Shown here one piece after another: positions 1-5,644 of a stretch of DNA of 17,305 bases. How positions within the stretch are numbered: position 1 is the stretch's first letter; the number at the start of each line of letters is the position of its first letter. Source of the DNA: an uncultured Oscillospiraceae bacterium (GTDB lineage Bacteria > Bacillota > Clostridia > Oscillospirales > Ruminococcaceae). The position numbers and the translations under genes were made by a program. The stretch is from assembly GCA_910587135.1 (NCBI GenBank), contig CAJULF010000054.1, positions 1 through 17,305 of the forward strand, read 5' to 3'. The notes under the pieces were generated by a model. The model was not told the origin of the DNA. It saw only the letters and a program-made list of their open reading frames with translations, and did no database searches.

Positions 1-91
1 GCGCCTGTGCAAACCACGCGTTTCACGCGTGGTTATGATTGAAATTTCATGCGCCAACATTGCGTGGCATATAAGCTTTTTCTACAGGCTG
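1..91 (+). mobile_element. Partial copy 1 of the CAGCCTGTA element (right part)
   Basis: The window opens inside a copy of the dispersed non-coding element described at 5055-5249. Visible are its second hairpin (AACCACGCGT, loop ttc, ACGCGTGGTT, about 12-34), the conserved GAAATTTCATGCGCC block (41-55), the ACATTGCGTGG block, and the right terminal repeat TACAGGCTG ending at 91. The left half lies outside the window. Immediately after it is a 14-bp perfect hairpin (92-123), the terminator-like structure of the minus-strand spoVM gene. That matches the placement of copies 2 and 4 beside terminator hairpins. No reading frame is carried. Confidence 0.8.
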
Positions 92-123
92 AGTTATCCC
101 GCACCATAAGGTGCGGGATAACT
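92..123 (-). terminator. Terminator-like hairpin behind spoVM
   Basis: Perfect 14-bp stem AGTTATCCCGCACC / GGTGCGGGATAACT with loop ATAA, one base beyond the spoVM stop on the minus strand. No T-tract follows on the minus strand, because the repeat element (91 downwards) starts directly at the hairpin. By analogy with the copy at 5055-5249, the T-tract probably sits on the far side of the element, outside the window. Confidence 0.6.
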
Positions 124-124
124 G

Positions 125-214
125 CTATTCGTTTGCGGCTTCTCTTTTAATGCCAAACATAAGCCTGAGCAGCCCCGCGAACAGTTTTGGGCTTTTTACC
201 ACTACCACTTTCAT
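125..214 (-). CDS. spoVM: SpoVM-like spore coat anchoring peptide, 29 aa
   Basis: A 29-codon frame beginning MKVVVVKSPKLFAGLL and continuing RLMFGIKREAANE, ending in TAG. It lines up without gaps with the well-known 26-residue SpoVM of Bacillus subtilis (MKFYTIKLPKFLGGIVRAML start): Met-Lys, a short beta-branched stretch, Lys-x-Pro-Lys, Gly, a hydrophobic pair, Arg, Met, Gly and a basic tail. SpoVM is an amphipathic helix that recognises the convex forespore membrane and recruits SpoIVA to start coat assembly. The start is supported by AAAGGAG 6-7 bases upstream of ATG. It starts 13 nt after the stop of the upstream membrane-protein gene, so the two are probably co-transcribed. The assignment rests on alignment by eye of a very short peptide, but the pattern is distinctive. 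Confidence 0.8.
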   Translation of the reverse strand: MKVVVVKSPKLFAGLLRLMFGIKREAANE

Positions 215-227
215 ATGTATGCTCCTT

Positions 228-398
228 TCAAATCCTGAGCAGGAAAATGCCCAGAACAATAAGCAATACGGCAAGAATAAACAGCAGAAGCTTAACCGAA
301 AAAAAAGACAAGCACATCAGTGCTCCGCAGAACGCCACTACCGCCAGCGCTACGCCGGGGCGACACCCCTTCCGCCTTTTCGGACCTCTTCTCCTCAT
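228..398 (-). CDS. Small two-helix membrane protein, 56 aa
   Basis: The frame encodes a strongly basic N-terminus (MRRRGPKRRKGCR), then two hydrophobic stretches at about residues 15-32 and 36-54, and ends just after them with RI. This predicts a small integral membrane protein with a cytoplasmic basic N-terminus. The ATG at 398 is chosen over a GTG 27 nt upstream because GGAGG lies 8 nt before it. The stop is 13 nt upstream of the spoVM start and the spoVM Shine-Dalgarno lies between the genes, so they form a two-gene unit. I do not recognise a family. A sporulation role is inferred only from the neighbour. Confidence 0.6.
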   Translation of the reverse strand: MRRRGPKRRKGCRPGVALAVVAFCGALMCLSFFSVKLLLFILAVLLIVLGIFLLRI

Positions 399-510
399 AC
401 CGTACACCTCCGCCCCTACGAGCACCTGCCCGCGCGGCGCCCCTGTTAATACATTCTATTCGATTGTTAAAATTTGGTTACTGCTATAAGAGTAAAATCT
501 TTGTTTTCGG

Positions 511-552
511 CAAATAAAAAATCGACTGTACCTAAAAAAGCACAGCCGATTT
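511..552 (-). terminator. Intrinsic terminator of the zinc-ribbon gene
   Basis: On the minus strand, AATCGGCTGT pairs with ACAGTCGATT (one G-A mismatch) across a 12-nt loop rich in T, and the stem is followed by TTTTTTATTT. It lies about 65 nt past the stop of the zinc-ribbon gene, in the right orientation to end its transcript before the membrane-protein/spoVM unit. Confidence 0.75.
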
Positions 553-616
553 CTAACTATTTTCGCCCAGACGGAAGAATGCAGGGGTATTGCCCATGTA
601 TCTTGATCCGAAAAGA

Positions 617-892
617 TTACTCTTCTCTCTGCTTAGCGAAGCACTCGCTGCAGTAAACAGGTCTGTCTCCCTTAGGCTCAAAGGGAACTCTCGCAACACC
701 GCCGCAGCCTGCGCAGGTAGCTTCAAAAAAAGTTCTGGCACCTCTGCCCGCACTTCTCTTAGCGTCGCGGCAAGCCTTGCATCTCTGCGGCTCGTTTACG
801 AATCCCTTTTCCGCGTAGAATTCCTGCTCACCCGCGGTGAACACGAAATCAGCGCCACAATCCTTGCACTTTAAAGTCTTGTCTGTGTACAT
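617..892 (-). CDS. Zinc-ribbon protein with four CxxC pairs
   Basis: Encodes 91 residues. Cysteine pairs lie at C9-C12, C38-C41, C60-C63 and C81-C84, which suggests two zinc ribbons in tandem. The first (CKDCGADF ... FYAEKGF ... PQRCKACR) and second (CAGCGG ... VPFEPKGDRPVYCSECF) are typical of a family of small Firmicute zinc-ribbon proteins of unknown function. The known pattern is a CxxC, about 17 residues, CxxC module; binding of Zn2+ is inferred. The start is ATG at 892, preceded by AGAGGT, rather than the in-frame start 18 nt upstream. It follows the sigma-factor gene by 109 nt and has its own terminator at 511-552. I saw no convincing separate promoter, so it may be read from the sigma-factor promoter. 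Confidence 0.8.
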   Translation of the reverse strand: MYTDKTLKCKDCGADFVFTAGEQEFYAEKGFVNEPQRCKACRDAKRSAGRGARTFFEATCAGCGGVARVPFEPKGDRPVYCSECFAKQREE

Positions 893-1001
893 AGTAATAC
901 CTCTTAACATTAAATTTACCCAGTCGGATTCCCACCGACACCTTTGTGAAACAACGCTCTGGAATTAAGCTATTGGGTCATATTTCTGCGGTAAGACCGC
1001 G

Positions 1002-1541
1002 TTAAATCAAATCCGAGTAGTGCTTCCTCAGCTTTGCTCTCGCTCTGGAGATCGCATTGTTGACCGCCTTTTTATCCGTGCCGATCTTTTTGGCTATCTC
1101 GGCATAGGATAGTCCAATCACAACTCCGTCGATACATGCTTTTTCCAGCGGCGTAAGCTCTTTTAAAATAAGCCTGTACAGTTCCTCGGAGGTTTCGCGG
1201 CTTATTACCCGTTCCTCTGGAGATGGCGCGGTGTCCGGAAGCAGCTCCATTTCCTCATCGGACATTTTTGACGCACGGCGCTCAGCCTTATTTACGGTAT
1301 TTTTCATTCTGTTGGAAACGCACACCGCGGCAAACGCTTTGAAGCCGCCTTTCTCGGAATCGTATTCCGAAACCGCGCTGATAAGCGCCTGCATCCCGTC
1401 CGAAACAAGCTCCTCATAATCCGCCGAAGCGGAGTATTTCCTTGCCATCGAAAACACCATCGGCACATACCTTGAAAGAAGCTCGGTCATCGAATTGCTT
1501 TCAATAAGCTGTTCATCACTGTAAACTGAAAAATCCGTCAT
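1002..1541 (-). CDS. Small sigma-70 family RNA polymerase sigma factor
   Basis: A protein of about 179 residues with the two-domain layout of alternative sigma factors. Region 2 spans about residues 20-90 (YVPMVFSMARKY, DYEELVSDGMQALISAV, FKAFAAVCVSNRMKN), covering core binding and -10 recognition. Region 4 spans about 128-176 (ELTPLEKACIDGVVIGLSYAEIAKKI, VNNAISRARAKLRK) and carries the -35 helix-turn-helix. Length and layout resemble SigH-type stress/sporulation factors, but I cannot assign a subtype. The start is uncertain: ATG at 1541 gives a clean N-terminus but sits 16 nt from the GGAGG, and a GTG at 1568 is the alternative. A promoter with 17-bp spacing is at 1656-1684. The zinc-ribbon gene lies downstream on the same strand. 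Confidence 0.85.
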   Translation of the reverse strand: MTDFSVYSDEQLIESNSMTELLSRYVPMVFSMARKYSASADYEELVSDGMQALISAVSEYDSEKGGFKAFAAVCVSNRMKNTVNKAERRASKMSDEEMELLPDTAPSPEERVISRETSEELYRLILKELTPLEKACIDGVVIGLSYAEIAKKIGTDKKAVNNAISRARAKLRKHYSDLI

Positions 1542-1655
1542 TTCTCGGTTATATAGTCCTCCGCACACCCTAAGCCTGACCCGTCCGATAAGAGGAAGTC
1601 CGACCGAAAAAATTTCATGTCAAATGAAAAATTCATTGTGACATTCAACATTTAA

Positions 1656-1684
1656 ATTATAGCATTTTAAAGCTGATTTGTCAA
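1656..1684 (-). promoter_or_regulatory. Sigma-A-type promoter of the sigma-factor gene
   Basis: On the minus strand, TTGACA (1684-1679), a 17-bp spacer and TATAAT (1661-1656): both hexamers match the consensus exactly. It lies about 115 nt upstream of the ATG at 1541, leaving a leader of about 105 nt that contains short AT-rich inverted segments. Confidence 0.85.
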
Positions 1685-1784
1685 CAAAAAAAACAGAAAT
1701 CTCAAAAATACCATTTTTTTTATGAAACACGAACTGTTATTTTATGCAAAAAGCCCAAAAATTCGTGGAAAAAATCTGTTTTTG

Positions 1785-2345
1785 TTACACAATTTCACGA
1801 CTGTGGTCGAAAGACCTCCTACCCTCCAGGAAGATATTTCCCCCAACGCAGTCGATAGCCACTATCAACGGAAATTCATTGAATGTCAGCCTTTTAACGC
1901 TTTCGCACCCTAAATCTTCGAACGCAATGACTTCGCACTCTGTAATGCATTTGCACGCCAACGCTCCCGCCCCGCCTATCGCGCAGAAATAAACCGCGCC
2001 GTTGCGCCGAATAGCTTCGCAGACCGCCTCGCTGCGTTCTCCCTTGCCGATCATAGCCGAAAGCCCCATATCCAACATATCGGGCGAGTACACGTCCATT
2101 CTGCCGGAGGTAGTCGGACCGCACGAGCCTATGACCATGCCTTCCTTGGCGGCGGTTGGTCCCGCATAGTATATCGCCGCGCCTTCCAGCGCGTAAGGCA
2201 GCTCTCCGCCTCGCTCGCAAAGCTCCCGTATGCGCTTGTGCGCCGCATCGCGGGATGTGTACACCGTGCCGCTGAGCAGCACCTTGTCCCCCGCGCGAAG
2301 GGTCTTTGCCTTGTCCTTAAGTTCTGTTGTGTTTAATTTTATCAT
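1785..2345 (-). CDS. Fumarase/tartrate dehydratase beta-type subunit (class I, C-terminal)
   Basis: A protein of 186 residues matching the C-terminal (beta) part of class I, Fe-S dependent fumarate hydratases and L-tartrate dehydratases. Visible landmarks are GTVYTSRDAAH (26-36), the signature GPTTSGRMD (76-84), IGKG (99-102) and an Ala/Gly/Cys-rich stretch (CAIGGAGALACKC). In two-subunit enzymes the alpha subunit holds the [4Fe-4S] cluster and the beta subunit contributes substrate-binding residues; the reaction is reversible hydration of fumarate to malate, or dehydration of tartrate. The start at 2345 follows GAGGGG by 10 nt; a longer in-frame extension upstream looks non-coding. No alpha subunit gene lies in the window, and the upstream gene encodes an unrelated DivIVA protein. 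Fumarate versus tartrate specificity cannot be decided from the sequence. Confidence 0.85.
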   Translation of the reverse strand: MIKLNTTELKDKAKTLRAGDKVLLSGTVYTSRDAAHKRIRELCERGGELPYALEGAAIYYAGPTAAKEGMVIGSCGPTTSGRMDVYSPDMLDMGLSAMIGKGERSEAVCEAIRRNGAVYFCAIGGAGALACKCITECEVIAFEDLGCESVKRLTFNEFPLIVAIDCVGGNIFLEGRRSFDHSREIV

Positions 2346-2495
2346 CTTTTTTATACCCCTCATGTCCTGTTGAAAACCGAAAGCCGAATTTGCGGGAGCC
2401 TTTGCCGCCAAAACCGCTTCAAGACGGAAATGACAGCGGAACGCTCCGCGAACAAATTCGACCTGCATATAGTTGTATTCTGCTTATCGGAACTG

Positions 2496-4244
2496 TCAGA
2501 AGCCCCCGAAGCCGCCGAACATATCGGAGCTCATATCGTCATCGCCGCCCTCGCTTTGAGAGCCGCCGTCGCCGAAATTCCATATCGACGCATCGTCAGC
2601 GGAGGGTGCCGCGGGTTCTTCGGTATTCACCGATTCCTCCGTTTCGGAGGACATTGCGCCTGACTGCTCAAGCTGTTCAAGCTGCTTCTGGAGATCGTCC
2701 CAAGGGTTGCTGCCGCCCATATCCGTCATAATCGGAGCATCGTCGGACGAGCCATCAGCCAAGCTGCCGCCCAAAGCCGCGCTTGCGTCACGAAGTGCCT
2801 GCAAGGGATCGTCAAAATCGCCCTCATCCATATTCAGACTGCCAAGCATATCGTTGTTGTTGTCCAACGGCTGCACCGCAAATTTCTCCGACGCGCTCAT
2901 TACCGCCTCGCGGAGCAAATCGTCAAGCTCACCGCCCAGACTGCCGCTGGGAATCGTCTGTGCAAGAAGATCCTTGGTGAAGTCATGGTCGAAGCTGCCA
3001 ATGCCGCTGTCGGAATTATCCAGAGGAGTTATGCCGAGAGCCGGCTCACTGCCTGCGCCGAAAGACAGATCCGCTCCCCCCGACAGATCGGGAAAGTCCG
3101 CGTCGAATCCTTCAAGCGCATTCGTTCCCGCCAAATCTCCCATTCCATCAAAGCCGCTGAAGCCTCCCGAGAGATCGGTGGTCATATCATCGTCAATGCC
3201 CTCTGAAGACATGGCGCTGAACATATCTTCAAGCGTATCGGAAAAGGCGTTTGCCTCCGCTTCCGCAGGCTTTTCGGAAGTTTTTTCCTCCTCAGTTACG
3301 CCCCAACCCGTGCCGAATTCGATTTTGTCCTCCGTTTTGGGGGCTTTCGCCTCGTCATCGAGAGCTGCGCCGCCCCAGCCCGCGCCAAACTCTATCTTAT
3401 CGCCCGTATTTTCCGGCTCTTCGGATTTTTCTTCCCTGTAGTCCGGATTTATCTCCGCTACGGCTGCCGAAGCCGCCGCAACGATGTCTTCTATCGAACC
3501 GGATATCTCCTCGCTTGGCTCGGTTTCATCCGAATCGTCGTTATTTTCGGCGGTTGCCGACAAAGCGGCGCTGAAAACGGGAGCAGCTCCCATAGCGGAA
3601 TAAGCCGCTGTAACGGAGGGGGCGGGAACTGCCTCGGGATCAAAACCGATTTTCGGAGCAGCTGTGCCCAGCAGCTCCGCGGCGCAGCCGTTAACGGCTC
3701 TGTAACCTCCGTTTATAATGGTAAGCTGTTCCGAAAGCGCCGTCATAAGCCTGGTCAGTCTTTCATTGGTTTCCGCCGCCTTGCGCTCCGCCTCGGAAAT
3801 AATATCCGCAGCTTCGCTCTTAGCCTTATCAACGATCTCCGCCGCGTCGTCGTTGGCTTTATTGATGATCTCCGCATATGCTCTTTTTGCCTCCGCATTG
3901 ACGCCCTTGCCGTTTTTCAGCATATCGGACATTTTTCGTTTTTCTTCCTCGAGCTTCTGCTTGAGTTCGTCCACCTGTTTCCTCAGGCTGTCTCCGATAG
4001 ACTGCTGACCCGCGAGCTTTTCCGCAAGCTCCCGCGCTTTGTTTTCGCCCGCTTCTTCGGCTTCTCTTACGCGCCTGTCGGCAGACTCCGCCGTTTTCTG
4101 AGCTTCCTCAGCCAGCTTTGCCTTTTCCTTCATATCCGCTGTCAGCTCGTTCATTTTCTTGCGCAGGTTGCTTATGTACTCATTAACCTCGTTTTTATCA
4201 AAGCCCATGGCTCTGGTGCTGAAACCGCCATCTCCGACTGCCAT
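2496..4244 (-). CDS. DivIVA-domain protein with long acidic disordered tail
   Basis: A 582-residue protein. Residues 8-36 (FSTRAMGFDKNEVNEYISNL) match the membrane-binding, curvature-sensing N-terminus of DivIVA/GpsB-type proteins. A charged coiled coil rich in Lys, Glu and Ala follows to about residue 175. The rest is low-complexity and acidic, with Asp/Glu/Ser/Gly runs, two copies of a DKIEFGxGWG motif (282-291 and 306-315) and a Gly-Phe ending (MFGGFGGF). Ordinary DivIVA proteins are about 150-250 residues, so the 400-residue tail is unusual. DivIVA proteins mark poles or septa and recruit partners for division, wall growth or spore polarity; that this one does the same is inference. The start ATG at 4244 has AGGAGGAG upstream. 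A decayed repeat element lies just beyond its 5' side at 4313-4475. Confidence 0.85.
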   Translation of the reverse strand: MAVGDGGFSTRAMGFDKNEVNEYISNLRKKMNELTADMKEKAKLAEEAQKTAESADRRVREAEEAGENKARELAEKLAGQQSIGDSLRKQVDELKQKLEEEKRKMSDMLKNGKGVNAEAKRAYAEIINKANDDAAEIVDKAKSEAADIISEAERKAAETNERLTRLMTALSEQLTIINGGYRAVNGCAAELLGTAAPKIGFDPEAVPAPSVTAAYSAMGAAPVFSAALSATAENNDDSDETEPSEEISGSIEDIVAAASAAVAEINPDYREEKSEEPENTGDKIEFGAGWGGAALDDEAKAPKTEDKIEFGTGWGVTEEEKTSEKPAEAEANAFSDTLEDMFSAMSSEGIDDDMTTDLSGGFSGFDGMGDLAGTNALEGFDADFPDLSGGADLSFGAGSEPALGITPLDNSDSGIGSFDHDFTKDLLAQTIPSGSLGGELDDLLREAVMSASEKFAVQPLDNNNDMLGSLNMDEGDFDDPLQALRDASAALGGSLADGSSDDAPIMTDMGGSNPWDDLQKQLEQLEQSGAMSSETEESVNTEEPAAPSADDASIWNFGDGGSQSEGGDDDMSSDMFGGFGGF

Positions 4245-4655
4245 TTTTGAAAACTCCTCCTGTATAAAATTTCAAAAAATTCTGTGCCTTTGATTATGAC
4301 CAAAGAAAAACACAGCTTGTATATAAAGCGTTGGTATAAGCCGAATTTTTAAATCCGAAATATTCCGCGACCCGCCCTTCATAATTCAATCCGCTGTGCG
4401 AAGCAAACCGCGTCAGGCTCCCGCAAAAAATTTCCTGCGTCAGCATTGCTCCGCAACAACTTTTTCTGCAAGCTGAAAAAACATTCTTTTTAATATTATA
4501 ACATAAAAAACTTCAATATACAAGTGTTTTAGCAAATTTTATAAATATGTGAATTTTGGCAATTGCTTTTTGTGAAAATATTACAAGAGAAAAACGTTTT
4601 TTTTGTGATAATTATAGATTTTATAAATTTAATGTTTGTTATTCGGGAAAGCGTG
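4245..4655. other. AT-rich divergent intergenic region between the divIVA-like gene and ireB
   Basis: Apart from the decayed repeat element at 4313-4475, this gap between divergent genes holds only AT-rich DNA on the ireB side (about 4476-4655). I saw no open frame with a ribosome binding site and no RNA gene. A clear promoter for the divIVA-like gene was not found; a TATACA 12-17 nt before its Shine-Dalgarno lacks a partner -35 box. Confidence 0.5.
4313..4475 (+). repeat. Degenerate copy 5 of the CAGCCTGTA element
   Basis: The left end CAGCTTGTATATAAAG and right end TTTTTCTGCAAGCTG align with the terminal regions of the copies at 5055-5249 and 12410-12615. In between, AAATTTCCTGCGTCAGCATTG matches the conserved GAAATTTCATGCGCCGACATTG block with several changes. 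It is 163 bp, and the hairpin region is shortened and scrambled. The flanks share AAAAACA (before 4313 and from about 4476), a possible short target duplication, though the sequence is low-complexity. This is the oldest-looking copy in the window. Confidence 0.7.
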
Positions 4656-4684
4656 TTGTAATTTTTCGGCGAAAAGTGTATAAT
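4656..4684 (+). promoter_or_regulatory. Promoter of ireB
   Basis: TTGTAA (4656-4661), a 17-bp spacer and a consensus TATAAT (4679-4684). The -35 box matches four of six positions. The start codon is 62 nt downstream of the -10 box. Confidence 0.75.
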
Positions 4685-4746
4685 AGTATCACGACAGGAT
4701 TATGAATAATATATTTTCCGAAAAAATCGGACAAGGAGGAGATATT

Positions 4747-4992
4747 ATGTTTGATAAAACAATGACCTTTTCGGTGCATGAGGACAGAGAAAACGAAATG
4801 AAGGAAATACTTACCACCGTTTACGACGCGCTGAAGCAAAAGGGATACAATCCCATAAACCAGCTTGTGGGATATATTCTTTCTGAGGACCCTACATACA
4901 TTACCACCTTTAATAACGCAAGAGGGCTTATTCGTCATATTGACCGCGACGAGCTTTTGCAGGTGCTGGTAAAATCCTATCTTAGCAATTAG
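4747..4992 (+). CDS. ireB: IreB family regulatory phosphoprotein (UPF0297)
   Basis: An 81-residue protein matching the IreB/YrzL family closely: FDKTMTFSV at the N-terminus, ILTTVYDALKQKGYNPINQLVGYILSEDP, then ARGLIRHIDRDELLQVLVKSYL. In Enterococcus faecalis, IreB is a target of the Ser/Thr kinase IreK and acts in cell-envelope stress and cephalosporin resistance, with phosphorylated threonines near the N-terminus; T5 and T7 are candidates here. The start at 4747 follows AAGGAGGAG at ideal distance; the frame extends 45 nt further upstream without a ribosome binding site. In many Firmicutes the gene is followed by ruvX/yrrK and a DUF1292 gene. Here it stands alone, ended by a hairpin that has been duplicated by a mobile element. 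Confidence 0.93.
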   Translation: MFDKTMTFSVHEDRENEMKEILTTVYDALKQKGYNPINQLVGYILSEDPTYITTFNNARGLIRHIDRDELLQVLVKSYLSN

Positions 4993-5028
4993 ACCGCATA
5001 TGCCTTTGCGCAGTTATATGAGATTTGT

Positions 5029-5054
5029 TGACCGCTCTTTTTATGGAGCGGTCG
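5029..5054 (+). terminator. Left copy of duplicated ireB terminator hairpin (no T-tract)
   Basis: The hairpin arms GACCGCTC and GAGCGGTC form an 8-bp GC-rich stem. The 26-bp stretch TGACCGCTCTTTTTATGGAG plus CGGTCG is repeated exactly at 5250-5275, on the other side of the element at 5055-5249. This copy lies 37 nt after the ireB stop but is followed by CAGACTG rather than T residues, so on its own it should terminate poorly. Confidence 0.75.
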
Positions 5055-5249
5055 CAGACTGTATATAAAGGTTGACCAAGGGCGAATTATTTAAAAAAAT
5101 TTCAAAATTTCCGCTAAGCATACTACGCTTCACTTCGTTCCGCTCCGCATGCTTAGCGGAAACCGCGCGCGTTTGCGTTCGCAAACGCACGACTTTTTGA
5201 AATTTCATGCGCCGACATTGCGTGGCTTATAAGCTTTTTCCACAAGCTA
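5055..5249 (+). mobile_element. Copy 2 of the CAGCCTGTA element, 195 bp, inserted in the ireB terminator
   Basis: The best-preserved layout. From left to right: left terminal repeat CAGACTGTATATAAAGG; inner inverted repeat AAATTTCAAAATTTCC; hairpin 1 with perfect 14-bp arms TTTCCGCTAAGCAT (5108-5121) and ATGCTTAGCGGAAA (5149-5162) around a loop containing CGCTTCACTTCGTT; hairpin 2 GCGTTTGCG-tt-CGCAAACGC (5169-5188); TTTTTGAAATTTCATGCGCC, which pairs with the left inner repeat; then ACATTGCGTGGCTTATAAGC and right end CACAAGCTA. It codes for nothing evident. It is bounded by an exact 26-bp direct repeat (5029-5054, 5250-5275) that is the terminator hairpin itself. It is MITE-like: non-autonomous, with terminal repeats and a target duplication. 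Long, variable, palindrome-associated duplications are recalled for the IS1182 family, but no transposase is present to prove a source. Confidence 0.85.
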
Positions 5250-5281
5250 TGACCGCTCTTTTTATGGAGCGGTCGGTTTTT
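5250..5281 (+). terminator. Right copy of ireB terminator hairpin with T-tract
   Basis: The same 26-bp hairpin segment as at 5029-5054, here followed by GTTTTTATT, so this copy retains the complete intrinsic terminator. The T-tract overlaps the stop codon of the convergent gene at 5280-5564. Confidence 0.85.
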
Positions 5282-5564
5282 ATTCCAGATCTTGTCTGTC
5301 TGCGTCGGGAATATCGTTTTCCAGATTATCGCGCGCCATATCGTTGTCGATAACGGGATAAAGCTCGGGTACGGGCTTTTCGCTGTCGGTCAGCCCGAAG
5401 GAGTGCGGTTCGGTGTGCCACACCTTCTGCGCGGGCGGTTTTGTGCCCGCTATTATCGGGTTGGCGCGTTCCTTGGTCGTTTTGGCTCTGCCTTGTATCT
5501 CGGGAACAGGCGCGGCGGAGCTTTTATGAGTATCGTCATATCTTTTCATTCCTTGTTTGGACAT
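5280..5564 (-). CDS. Hydrophilic hypothetical protein, 94 aa
   Basis: I do not recognise this protein. It starts MSKQGMKRYDDTHKSS, is rich in Pro, Lys, Asp and Glu, has no cysteine, no signal peptide and no membrane segment, and its C-terminus is acidic (DNDMARDNLENDIPDADR). It is probably cytoplasmic and largely unstructured. The frame is supported by GAGGTGAT four bases before ATG and by ending exactly where the ireB terminator begins, in a convergent arrangement. No convincing promoter was seen; the region upstream carries the element copy at 5645-6014, whose insertion may have replaced upstream sequence. Confidence 0.65.
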   Translation of the reverse strand: MSKQGMKRYDDTHKSSAAPVPEIQGRAKTTKERANPIIAGTKPPAQKVWHTEPHSFGLTDSEKPVPELYPVIDNDMARDNLENDIPDADRQDLE

Positions 5565-5644
5565 TCAAATCACCTCAAGCATATTCTGTCCCCGGCGCTT
5601 TAAATAATTCTTTTTCGGGCGGAAATCATACTTCATATATTGCT

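Noticed and set aside
1894..2220. Arg-rich minus-strand frame overlapping the fumarase subunit
   Set aside because: A shifted frame of the real gene; its composition is that of GC-rich shadow translation.
2707..3441. A 244-residue plus-strand open frame
   Set aside because: It is antisense to the divIVA-like gene, and its Ser/Pro-rich sequence mirrors the acidic tail codons.
5055..5110. TTGACC in the repeat element as an outward promoter
   Set aside because: No acceptable -10 box follows at 16-18 bp in any copy; the sequence there is a run of A.
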